From Gracilaria domingensis (taxonomy: Eukaryota; Rhodophyta; Florideophyceae; Gracilariales; Gracilariaceae), in assembly GCA_022539475.1 (NCBI GenBank), contig VCMS01000039.1, positions 186,001 through 250,000 on the forward strand: DNA of 64,000 bases, given 5' to 3'. Both the position numbers and the translations under genes were made by a program. Within the stretch, counting starts at the first letter, position 1; every line of letters starts with the position of its first letter. The notes under the pieces were generated by a model that was not told where the DNA came from, did not search any database, and saw only the letters and a list, made by a program, of their open reading frames with translations. Shown piece after piece: positions 11,219 to 19,899 of this stretch.

Positions 11219-14200
11219 ATGACAGACGAGGTATCCGGAATAGCACACGGTGAACTTAGCGAGGCTCACCAAGTCCAAGCGCTAAACGCAGATGCGTTGA
11301 GAGATTTTAGCAATGCACTGTACAACGCAATCGGGGATCCAGATCTCCCGCCACCGGATGCATCAGAAGAAGAAATGAGAAAGTATAGAGATGAAGTAGA
11401 AGCATACGGAAAAGAAATGTTGGCAACATTCGAAAGTACCAAGCTCCAGAATGAAGCATTGTGGTTTGAGTTTACCTCTGTCTTTAGGCCAGCAAGTATT
11501 CCCAATATGTCTCGATTTTTGGTAATCAAATGGATCGATTTCCTTACGAACCGAGGAGTATGGGTGAAACGAAAGCAAGGGTACCCGCGAAAGCGCGCAC
11601 TCGGCGAATGCCTTATGCAGAATAGATTTGTACCTACAGGTACTGGAGAACCAGCATCTCATGGAAACATTGTTGCTAATCAAACCGGCCATCAGTATGG
11701 ACAAGACAGAAACGATAATGCTGAAGCCGTAGTTCTACATCCGCAGAACCCACGAAGCACTTGTAATGAACAACATGAGGAAGTTTTTGTAGAACCTGCG
11801 AACCGAAGTGTAAGAGACGAAGTGCCACAAATCATTCGTCAAGAACCCACGGAACTCAGCCGTGAGGCTCAGAGAAGCAGATTGCAAGATGTTCTCCCCA
11901 ACATCTGCTCAAACCTGCCGGACAGGATTACTCAATCGAAGGGTTACAATTCAGGTCAACCTCCTGATGAGAACGAGAAGAACTCTGGAAAGGGAACGCA
12001 TAGTCTTTTGAAGCTCTGTCAAGGCCGCCCCCGATTCTCTGGACGTCTTCAAGACGATTTACAAGGTACGCTCGAATTCTACGATGCAATGGCAAAGAGA
12101 TGCCGTCTTACAGACATTGAGAAGGCTGAATATCTCCCAACCATGCTTGATGGTGCCGCATTGAAATTCTACCTCAGGAACTACAGAGATGGAGATCCAT
12201 ACGAAGGAATACTTCAAAAATTTATCGACAACTACATGAATCCCGAAGAGAAGAACAGAGCATTACTTGTCTGGCAATCGATGCGTCTTTCTCAAGCGAT
12301 GCGCGAGAGTCCGGAGAAGAGCGAACTAGCAGTTTTCATGTCCTTCTATGAGAAGCTTGTCAATCTCCAACAGCAATTGGACCCAGCATACCGCAACGAC
12401 AATTTTCTTCGCGACCAACTCATCGTTTCTATCGATATGGAAAAAATTACTCAAGCGTTGCGAGAGAGAATCCCCTCTACTTCTCAAGAAGCCCGAAGTC
12501 GGATCGCCACCTTCCTATCAAGTGACCCAAGATCGGCTGACAGCTTTGTTGTTTCCTCAGATAGGAGAAAGACCCGTGACCACTTTGCAAATTACAGTTT
12601 AGGACACAAATATGGAGGCGATGCTAGGAAACATTTGAAAGGCCACCACAGGAAAAGAATGGACTCAAATTCCAGGAAACTGTCGTCCAGATGGATTTCA
12701 GGGAAACGAGGTTGCTACGTTTGTGGCGAAAATCATCTTGCACGCACAAGACACAGCCCACAGGAGGTCAAGGCTGCCATAGACAGGCTGAAAAGCAAGA
12801 GACCATCGGCTTACATCACTATCGAGGACCTAGCATATATCGTTGATGAAGTCACCGGAGATGAGGACAGTAATGTTGATGAACACGACGCCAACGTCGT
12901 TTACTCAAGCGATAGCGATTCAGACAGCGAATGGTCAGAAGAAGACGCAGCCTATATCATCGAAGACGACATGAACCTGCATGAAACGGACGAAGTACTT
13001 CTGGCAAATGCGTCTCTGGTCCATGGTATCGGATTTCACAGAGATATGAACCAAGCCCTAGCCACAATGGAAGCAGAACTCCGAGAAGGTGAGCGAGATG
13101 AATTCAAAGGACTCTACATCGACACCTGTGCAAACCGTTCCAGCGTTATGTCATATGCTCAATACAAGGCGTACTGTGAACAATTCGACGTACCCTGCCA
13201 GATTGACCGAAATAACGTCAAGCGCTTACGAGGAATTGGCGGTAGTAGCCAACCACTTGGTACTGCGACAATACCTGTACCGTTTAAGGATCTAAACCTG
13301 GTGATAGATATTACCTTTCAGATAGTTCAGGACAAGGTACCATCTCTTCTGAGCATGAAGGATATGATTGAAAATGGTTTGGAGATCAGTTTGCAGCGAA
13401 GGGAGGTAATGTACAAGCATTTGCGTCAAGACCTTACGTTTCGGAACTATTTTCTCATACACAATTGGAAACGAGAGGACCTGACGTACTCACTGTACAC
13501 GGAAACAGAACTGCGCAAACTTCACAGAGTGTTTGGTCATCCCAGCGTGAACGCATTTACAAACCTTCTGAAGAGAGCGCGACCAGATGAGATGGATGCC
13601 AAAGTCCGAGAAGCTATAGAAGATCTGACAAAATCCTGTGCTACTTGTGCTGTGAACGCCCCAAGGCCAAGAAGATTCAAGCTCACAGTTGGTACCGACG
13701 ATCTGAGATTCAACCACATCGTAGCAGTGGATATCATGTATGTCAACAACAAACCAGTATTCCATGCCGTCGACGAAGCTACTCATTTCAATTCCGCCCT
13801 ATTTCTGAAGCGAGTGACATCTTCTGAAGTCTGGAAGGCTTTTCTACGTTGCTGGTCCCGTCTATACCTTGGTCCACCTGATTTTTTACGCATTGATCAA
13901 GGCAGCAACTTTATTTCCAAAGAGTTTCATGAGCTATCGGAAGCAGAAGGCATAACAGTTCTTGAGGCCCCAATTGAGTCACCTTCAACAATGACACATG
14001 TCGAGCGCTACCACGGGCCACTACGTGTAGCATATACTAAGATACGTGAATCACTCCCTCGCGCAGAAACAGACGCCGACTGTCTACAAATGGCGGTTAA
14101 ATCTATCAACGATACTCTCGGACCAGAAGGATTATGCCCAACTCTACTGGTATTCGGCTCAATTCCACGACCTGCACGCAGCACGCCCGCCACAGTACAG

Positions 14201-15367
14201 TTGGAAAGATCCAAGGCAGTTGAAACTGCTACAAAGGCCGTTCAGAAGGAACACGCAAAACGGAAAGTAGCATTCGGGCTCAAATCGTACAATGGACCAA
14301 AGGGAAAGGAATATAGCGAGAAGCTGCAAAGACTGCCTGCAGGTGCTCAGGTCTATGTTTACCGAGAGAAATCGAAGAAGTGGGAAGGACCTCACACGTT
14401 CATCAACATCGATGGTGAGACGGTTGTTGTACAGCTTCCTCATGGTCGCCGAATTTTTCGCTCTTGTGTAGTGAAACCCGTCATTGAATCTACTCTGGAA
14501 CAACCCCGAGTAGAGACAGAACAGATCGAAGATACTGTACAGAACAATCTACCCGAACCCAACCTTCATGAATCAGAAAACGTGCAAGGGAATAATGATG
14601 TTTTGTTATCAGACGCGATTCTTTCTGAGATGTTTGGTGAGGACACAGCTATGAGCACTTTATCCACAGCGAGTGAAGAACACGATTTCATTCAGTCAAG
14701 GAAAGACGAGCTAGAGGGGCTGAAGAGACGAGGCACTTTCGAAGTAGTTGACATTGAGACCGTACCAGAAGGGACAAGAATTTATGGATCGAGGTGGGTG
14801 GATATATTGAAGACCGCTAATGGCCGTACGATTGAAAAGTCTCGACTAGTTGCTCAGAATTACAAGGACCGCGGCGCATTGAATATAGAGACAAGGTCAC
14901 CAACTGTCAGCAGATTAGGACAAAGATTGGCCATCGCCCTAGCAGCCATGTTTGAGACACACGATACATATGTACGAGATATCTCCCAGGCTTACATACA
15001 ATCGCAGTCGAAAATCGAACGAGACATATTTCTTCGTCCGCAACCCGAGATGAAACTAGGAAGGAACAAGGTATTGAAGGTTCTAAAACCACTCTATGGT
15101 ATCCCGGAGAGCGGACTACACTGGTTTCTTACCTACCAAGAGCACCACAAGAAACGCCTTAATATGAGACCAACCAATGTAGATCCATGTGTGTTATATC
15201 GACGTAGCGGTTCTAAAGTGGACGGGATGACAATATTACAGGTAGATGACTCTTTTGGGCATGGGAACGATAACTTTCTAGAAGACGAGGAAAACGAATC
15301 CGTTATTTTTCAGTCAAAACCACGAAAAAACTTACAGCAGGAGAATCTACGACCTTCAATGGCATGA
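11219..15367 (+). CDS. Copia gag-pol polyprotein (gag, protease, integrase, reverse transcriptase)
   Basis: 1382 codons from the ATG at 11219. Gag covers the first 490 residues. A degenerate zinc knuckle (CYVCGENH, about 498) has His where the last Cys would be. The protease motif is YIDTCAN (about 635), with Cys in place of the usual Gly of DT/SG. Integrase has the HHCC finger (HRVFGHP near 768, CATC near 804) and the catalytic D, D, E in VAVD (836), RIDQGSNF (891) and HVERYH (927). Reverse transcriptase runs from about 1173 to LQVDDSFG, the YVDD-type box (1340). The frame ends at 15365-15367, before the normal end of the RT domain. The conserved continuation (LTAGESTTFNGM) is in the -1 frame and leads into the RNase H frame, with an A-AAA-AAC heptamer at 15325-15331 as the probable crossover. 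Confidence 0.93.
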   Translation: MTDEVSGIAHGELSEAHQVQALNADALRDFSNALYNAIGDPDLPPPDASEEEMRKYRDEVEAYGKEMLATFESTKLQNEALWFEFTSVFRPASIPNMSRFLVIKWIDFLTNRGVWVKRKQGYPRKRALGECLMQNRFVPTGTGEPASHGNIVANQTGHQYGQDRNDNAEAVVLHPQNPRSTCNEQHEEVFVEPANRSVRDEVPQIIRQEPTELSREAQRSRLQDVLPNICSNLPDRITQSKGYNSGQPPDENEKNSGKGTHSLLKLCQGRPRFSGRLQDDLQGTLEFYDAMAKRCRLTDIEKAEYLPTMLDGAALKFYLRNYRDGDPYEGILQKFIDNYMNPEEKNRALLVWQSMRLSQAMRESPEKSELAVFMSFYEKLVNLQQQLDPAYRNDNFLRDQLIVSIDMEKITQALRERIPSTSQEARSRIATFLSSDPRSADSFVVSSDRRKTRDHFANYSLGHKYGGDARKHLKGHHRKRMDSNSRKLSSRWISGKRGCYVCGENHLARTRHSPQEVKAAIDRLKSKRPSAYITIEDLAYIVDEVTGDEDSNVDEHDANVVYSSDSDSDSEWSEEDAAYIIEDDMNLHETDEVLLANASLVHGIGFHRDMNQALATMEAELREGERDEFKGLYIDTCANRSSVMSYAQYKAYCEQFDVPCQIDRNNVKRLRGIGGSSQPLGTATIPVPFKDLNLVIDITFQIVQDKVPSLLSMKDMIENGLEISLQRREVMYKHLRQDLTFRNYFLIHNWKREDLTYSLYTETELRKLHRVFGHPSVNAFTNLLKRARPDEMDAKVREAIEDLTKSCATCAVNAPRPRRFKLTVGTDDLRFNHIVAVDIMYVNNKPVFHAVDEATHFNSALFLKRVTSSEVWKAFLRCWSRLYLGPPDFLRIDQGSNFISKEFHELSEAEGITVLEAPIESPSTMTHVERYHGPLRVAYTKIRESLPRAETDADCLQMAVKSINDTLGPEGLCPTLLVFGSIPRPARSTPATVQLERSKAVETATKAVQKEHAKRKVAFGLKSYNGPKGKEYSEKLQRLPAGAQVYVYREKSKKWEGPHTFINIDGETVVVQLPHGRRIFRSCVVKPVIESTLEQPRVETEQIEDTVQNNLPEPNLHESENVQGNNDVLLSDAILSEMFGEDTAMSTLSTASEEHDFIQSRKDELEGLKRRGTFEVVDIETVPEGTRIYGSRWVDILKTANGRTIEKSRLVAQNYKDRGALNIETRSPTVSRLGQRLAIALAAMFETHDTYVRDISQAYIQSQSKIERDIFLRPQPEMKLGRNKVLKVLKPLYGIPESGLHWFLTYQEHHKKRLNMRPTNVDPCVLYRRSGSKVDGMTILQVDDSFGHGNDNFLEDEENESVIFQSKPRKNLQQENLRPSMA

Positions 15368-16182
15368 ACATAAGGAAAGAAGTGGGTAACATTATGACTG
15401 TCACACAGACGGAGAAACTGAAGTCGCTGAAATATCCTGAGAACGCAGCAGACTTTGCCAGTGTAAGAGCTCAAGTTCAGTATATTGGTTGCTGCACCAG
15501 ACCAGATATGTGTGCACCTTCTCAAATCTTGGCAAGCGCTGTCAGCAAACCTCAAGCTGCCGATCTGAAGCAAATGAAGAAGATCGTTGACCGATGCCGC
15601 AGCACAGCAGAAGTAGGGTTAAAGTTTGTTCCATTGGATTTGAATTCGACTCGTATCATGCTATTTACGGATTCCTCTTTCGCAAATGTATCTGATCTGA
15701 AGTCTCAACTTGGTTTTGTTATTTTACTGGTGGATAAGGATAACAGAGCAAACATAATACACTATGGCAGCATGAGATGCAAGCGAGTGGCTCGTTCAGT
15801 TCTTGCGGCAGAGATCCAAGGATTAGTTTATGGATTTGACAATTGTTACGTTGCTCAGAGTATGATACAAGAAGTAACAGGACGGAAGATACCAATCGAT
15901 GCCTATGTTGATTCTCGTACGCTCTTTAATGTTATAGCCAAGAGTGGCTCTACTCTGGAAAAGAGACTTCAAATTGATGTCGCGGCATTGAAGGAAAGCC
16001 ATTCAAAAGGAGAGCTTCGTTACTTAGCCTGGATACCAGGACTCGAAAACGTATCAGACGGTCTGACCAAGGGACTGATTGGGAATACTCATCCGCTATG
16101 GAACGTAATGTTGACGAACTCAATCACACTGACACCGACCGGATGGATTGAGCGTAAGAAATTATCAAGAATGGATAACTAA
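15364..16182 (+). CDS. Copia RNase H region in the -1 frame
   Basis: This frame overlaps the end of gag-pol and continues it. RNase H catalytic residues are visible: D in MLFTDSSFA, E in LAAEIQG, and D in AYVDSRTL. The reading frame is already open from about 15326 upstream of its first ATG at 15364. It is therefore more likely to be translated by frameshifting from gag-pol, or was split from it by a one-base loss in the A run, than to be a separate gene. A polypurine-rich stretch and the 3' LTR follow. Confidence 0.88.
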   Translation: MNIRKEVGNIMTVTQTEKLKSLKYPENAADFASVRAQVQYIGCCTRPDMCAPSQILASAVSKPQAADLKQMKKIVDRCRSTAEVGLKFVPLDLNSTRIMLFTDSSFANVSDLKSQLGFVILLVDKDNRANIIHYGSMRCKRVARSVLAAEIQGLVYGFDNCYVAQSMIQEVTGRKIPIDAYVDSRTLFNVIAKSGSTLEKRLQIDVAALKESHSKGELRYLAWIPGLENVSDGLTKGLIGNTHPLWNVMLTNSITLTPTGWIERKKLSRMDN

Positions 16183-16224
16183 GACTATGTTTGACAAATT
16201 TTGTCAAAAGAAAAGTTTTTGGAG

Positions 16225-16812
16225 TGTAGATTTTTCTATGATTACATGGGAGGATTTGTATGGACATGCAATACTTATATATGCATAAGCAGCAATGCAT
16301 ATCAGATATTGATTTTGTAATGTTGGAGAGATGTCGATTGCATGGCGGATTGGAAGGTGAACAAGAAATAAGTTAGGCAGTAATCGGTATACAAATCAGA
16401 AGAGTACATGAAAGAGATAATATATAGAACAGTAGAGTTGTCTTAGAAAGTAGTATAAATAGGGTGGGTGCGGATACTACATGATTGACCTCCTCGGCCA
16501 ATAATCAAGTAAAAGCAAATAACATCCAACTATCAGGAACCATCTCCGATGCGGGAGACCGCGCAACTGAGTTGCAACTACTTGTAGTAAGTTAACGAAC
16601 CACGAAGCGTTATACACTAACCTTGCGTTTGTATCGACCTCTACTGCGTGTGGAATCGACAGGTCCGTTCTACCGCAGCACCATTGGGTGCCGCATACCG
16701 TTCGCATCTGTGAGAATAAAGGACGTACGAAAACAGCCTCACTGGGGGCCGTGGATACTGATCTTTATTGAATTGTCACCGGCTTCGAGCCGATTGAAGC
16801 CCAGGTTTCGAC
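16225..16812 (+). repeat. 3' LTR of the copia element
   Basis: Matches the 5' LTR almost base for base from AGATTTTTCTATG (16228) to GGTTTCGAC (16812). Differences seen: CGCAT/TGCAT, GGAAAG/GGAAGG, two changes in GGACAATCATC/GGCCAATAATC, and one A fewer in the following A run. Confidence 0.9.
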
Positions 16813-16817
16813 ACTAC

Positions 16818-16907
16818 CTGCGAATGAGCACACAGCTGCAGCAGGCGTCCGCCCTCATCGACCCCAATGAAACTCTGTTCGCACGGGGCGATACTCAAGA
16901 CGATTAG
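16818..16907 (+). pseudogene. Detached 3' end of the interrupted kinase gene
   Basis: Directly after the second ACTAC, the codons CTG CGA ATG AGC continue the kinase frame that was cut at 10564. Twenty-nine codons (starting LRMSTQLQQASALIDP, ending GDTQDD) are followed by TAG. Removing the element and one copy of ACTAC restores a continuous frame, which is strong evidence that this is the original C-terminus. Confidence 0.88.
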
Positions 16908-17065
16908 AAAAGGTAGCTTGTAAAAGCAAATAGATTAAAAACTTTAATTGTATTTGATCACTTATTTTCATATTCAAATTTTGAAACTTGCTTTAAATTT
17001 GTTTTTGAACTTTTTTTCATATTCAAACTTCAAAACTTGCTCATGTCTTCGTTCTGCCGCTCGCT
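16908..17065. other. Intergenic, AT-rich
   Basis: Contains two near-copies of TCATATTCAAA(C/T)TT(C/G)AAA and nothing coding. Confidence 0.4.
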
Positions 17066-17069
17066 GACA

Positions 17070-17285
17070 CTACGATTCGGCCTGGTCAGCAGTAGGCCGA
17101 CAGCAGTCGCTGACGTCAGCAGTAGGCCGGCGTAAGATCCGACGCAAAACGTCTGTGTGTTACAAGAAGCTACCAAAGGACAGAGTGCTGTTTTAGGTTG
17201 CGGTTCATATGAACGCGTCTTTTCTTTGGTAAGGAACGTACCTATTGAGGTCCATGGAGGCTTAAAATTAACGCATATCCTTGCC
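17070..17285 (+). repeat. Dispersed repeat A, copy 2
   Basis: Shares with 6685-6990 the ordered motifs GGCCGACAGCAGTC, TTACAAGAAGCTACCAAA, GACAGAGTGCTGTT and TTAAAATTAACGCATAT. The phrase GTCAGCAGTAGGCCG is duplicated in tandem at its left end. Confidence 0.75.
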
Positions 17286-17694
17286 AAAATGAGGAATCAG
17301 CAGAGATAACAGTCTGGAGGACGGGGTTGACACCTTTTTCTACGCCACAGCTCGCGCGACTTAATATAGGCAAGGGTAACACCAGGTCATTTACACCAAC
17401 CTTGCTCGCTGCTACATATCGTGTGAATTACCAATTGCGGCAAGCGAAGCAAGAGATTCATGGCGAAAACTGCTTCCTTTCGCTGACGAGGCGACTGTTT
17501 CCTTTGGTACACAACGCATCAGCAATCTTTAGAAGCCTGTCATATTCAGATTTCTTACCTACAACGGTACAGCACCAGCTCAGTATAAAGCTCGGTTTTG
17601 CTGTTCCGCACCAGTCGTACTTTACCATTTCATCAGTACAGAGGACCATCTGGTGACCTTCTGGTCGTTGGTTCGCGTACCCCACATTGTAAAG

Positions 17695-18984
17695 ATGTCT
17701 GTCGTCACAGTTCATGTGCATATCTATTTGTCCGAAGCCCAGAATGATTCCGGCAGTTCGGCTGAGTATCAAAGTGAGGTGACCCTCATCAACCGGAGCA
17801 CCAAAGAGAAAGCAGAGAGCTGGAAGTATTCAAAGGTCAAAGACAACCGGAAGTACGACCCACCCCTTCTTCTGCAAAATGCGACCCATAAAGTTTACTA
17901 TGAAAAGGGACAGAAAGTCGTAGCGATTTTGAAGATGTTTGAGGATGATACTGGCACGGCTGGTGATGCTATGACAGAAGGGGATGACATCTGTTTCAAC
18001 GACACATATGAGTACGATCCGAGTGCACAGGAGCCGTACGTCAAGAAAAATTGGAAAGGGGTCTACGACAAAGGATACTACACCGTCCAGTTTGTGCCGC
18101 CCTCCGTGAAGAAAATTGTACCAGCAAGTGATAACCATACCAGAGAGCAGCCAGCCGGCGGGAACACCGTGCAGGCGTCCATGGCCAACAGCGTTTGGGA
18201 TGTGAATCATGATAACTTGGTGCAGATTGTGTTTGAGAAACCAATCTGCCCTGCACCAACAATCGTTTGTTCACTTCAAGGGTTTGATATCGATGCCCCT
18301 CGTCTGAAGATAGAGCAGGGAAATGTCAGCTCCACCTCTTGCGCAATCCGTCTTCAAACGTGGTCCAATTCGATACTGTATAATATGTGGTGTGGCTGGC
18401 TTCCGATCCACACCTCCCCAACGTTGCAAACCGGTTCCTGGAGTACGCATGACGTTCGGGACTGGACCGATAATAACCGCACGAAGACAATTGGCCAAAT
18501 TCAGTTCGCAACAGCGTTTAAGACCACACCACGAGTGGTTGCCATGCTGAACGGATTCGATAGCTGCAGACATCGTGTCATCCGTATCGAGCTGGAGGTA
18601 GCGAACGTCAGCAAGGACGGGTTTACTATCGTTGTGAGCAAATGGGGTAATACGCATCTGTCCTCAGCAGATGTGACATGGGTGGCGACTACCGAAGATT
18701 CAAGCAAGGTAGCCATGGGTTATTGGGACAGTCGTTCTGTTCGATCATGGAGAAATGCTGTAAAGCGTACTTCGTGCGGCGTGGAATTTAAGCCGAAGTT
18801 TGCTTGTACGCCGCGCGTGTTGACGGGGTATGCTCGCCTTGATGCGGGCAAAGGAAAGGAGGTGTTTAGAAGTCATTGCATTCCGAGTGACATTTCTGAA
18901 TCTGGCTTTACTGCTAACGTGGCGACCTGGGGCGACAGCATTGTGTACGCTGGTAAGATTGCGTATGTGGCCATGATCGCCTAG
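17695..18984 (+). CDS. Protein with three H-type lectin repeats
   Basis: 429 residues from the ATG at 17695 (AAGATGTCT context; the upstream in-frame GTG is less likely). The N-terminal 150 residues look like a beta-rich domain I do not recognise. Three H-type lectin repeats follow at about 177-245, 265-335 and 360-429. Each has a short strand, then a hydrophobic PxIVxxLxGFD or PRVVAMLNGFD core, and ends in FTxxVxxWGxS...ADVTWVA-like sequence. H-type lectins bind sugars such as GalNAc in snail, Dictyostelium discoidin and gorgonian proteins. There is no signal peptide, so the protein may be cytosolic or exported unconventionally, as discoidins are. A role in self/non-self or cell adhesion would be inference. 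Confidence 0.85.
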   Translation: MSVVTVHVHIYLSEAQNDSGSSAEYQSEVTLINRSTKEKAESWKYSKVKDNRKYDPPLLLQNATHKVYYEKGQKVVAILKMFEDDTGTAGDAMTEGDDICFNDTYEYDPSAQEPYVKKNWKGVYDKGYYTVQFVPPSVKKIVPASDNHTREQPAGGNTVQASMANSVWDVNHDNLVQIVFEKPICPAPTIVCSLQGFDIDAPRLKIEQGNVSSTSCAIRLQTWSNSILYNMWCGWLPIHTSPTLQTGSWSTHDVRDWTDNNRTKTIGQIQFATAFKTTPRVVAMLNGFDSCRHRVIRIELEVANVSKDGFTIVVSKWGNTHLSSADVTWVATTEDSSKVAMGYWDSRSVRSWRNAVKRTSCGVEFKPKFACTPRVLTGYARLDAGKGKEVFRSHCIPSDISESGFTANVATWGDSIVYAGKIAYVAMIA

Positions 18985-19149
18985 TTTGTATCTGGGATTG
19001 TTATGTAACCGATCGATTCCGATAAGCGCCGCTTTGCGGAGAGGTGCGGGAAAGTTGACACATATTATGTACGATAAACGTAGGACAGCAGCTGCCGCAG
19101 ATAACTGGGAGCCAATGACTCGGGCGAGTCTTACCACCTCAATGTCGAT

Positions 19150-19894
19150 GGTCCATCGCACAGTATCACATTCACGCGCGCGTTTGCTGCTGCACCAGAG
19201 CAAAAGAGAGGCGCTTGCCGCCATCGGCAACGAAAAAGAAGCCGACCCGGGAGCCGTGGCACGCGCGCTCGGCGGGGCCGAGCCACAGGCGACGGTCGCG
19301 CGAGGCGCGCAGCCGCAGCGCCGTGGCGTCGTCGAGCACCGCGTCCGTCCACGCCGTGCGGCGCCGCGCCAGCAGCCGGGGCGCCGCGCGCAGCGCGAAG
19401 CGCGAAGCGGTGCGTGGCCACGGCCGCCGCCACGTCGCACAACGCCAACACGTCGCGCTCCACCGCAAACGCCGCGCGCGCACCGGCGGCCGACAGCGCC
19501 ACGCACTCGACGCGCTCCGCGCGCGCGCGCAGCGCGGCGCCCTGGCCGACGCGCGCGCCGGCGCGCGTGTCCCACACGCGCACGCGCCGCGCGCCGTCGC
19601 CTGACGCGGCGCGCGCGCCGTCGGCGCTCGGCGCGACGCTCCACCCGTCGCCGCCGCGGCGCGGCGCACGTGCCACACGCGCAGCGCGCCGTCGGCGCTG
19701 GACGACAGCGCGCACACCGCGTCGGAGTGCACGCGCAGCGCCTCCGGCCGAGGCGCGCCGCTGGCGCCGTGCCACAGCCGCGGCGCGCCGTCCTTGAACG
19801 CCGACGCGATCCACCGCCCGTCCGCGCTCACGCACACGCAACAGTGCAGGAGGCGGTTCACACTGTGAACCGCCTCCTGCACTGTGAACTTCAC
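19150..19894 (-). pseudogene. WD40 pseudogene, GC-rich, with at least two frameshifts
   Basis: Reading leftwards from 19894: CVCVSADGRWIASAFKDGAP and SADGALRVWHV in one frame; then WSVAPSADGARAASGDG, RRVRVWDTRAG and VECVALSAAGARAAFAVERD in a second; then DDATALRLRASRD and RRLWLGPAERA in the first again. These are successive WD40 blades broken by at least two frameshifts. The right edge lies in a perfect inverted repeat (19841-19885). The start of a gene and any NB-ARC part are missing. Codon use is extremely GC-rich, like the last blades of the gene at 1596-5508. Confidence 0.8.
19841..19885. repeat. Perfect 22-bp inverted repeat with a 1-base centre
   Basis: Left arm 19841-19862 (starts ACAGTGCAGGAGG), centre C at 19863, right arm 19864-19885. 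All 22 pairs match. It overlaps the 5' edge of the WD40 relic. Confidence 0.97.
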
Positions 19895-19899
19895 AGGCG

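Larger units (their letters stand above)
10565..16812 (+). mobile_element. Full-length Ty1/copia retrotransposon, recent insertion
   Basis: Two near-identical LTRs flank gag-pol. The 5-bp sequence ACTAC occurs at 10560-10564 and 16813-16817, consistent with a copia target duplication. Domain order protease-integrase-reverse transcriptase-RNase H defines Ty1/copia. The LTRs differ by about four substitutions and one indel in 586 bp, so the insertion is young. The outermost bases of the two LTRs do not match perfectly (left AGGTAGTC, right TGGAGTGT before AGATTTTT), so exact ends are uncertain by a few bases. Confidence 0.93.

Noticed and set aside
18745-19644. 299-codon minus-strand frame
   Set aside because: Arg/Ala-rich low-complexity translation, partly antisense to the lectin gene. 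The real WD40 blades are in the two other minus frames.
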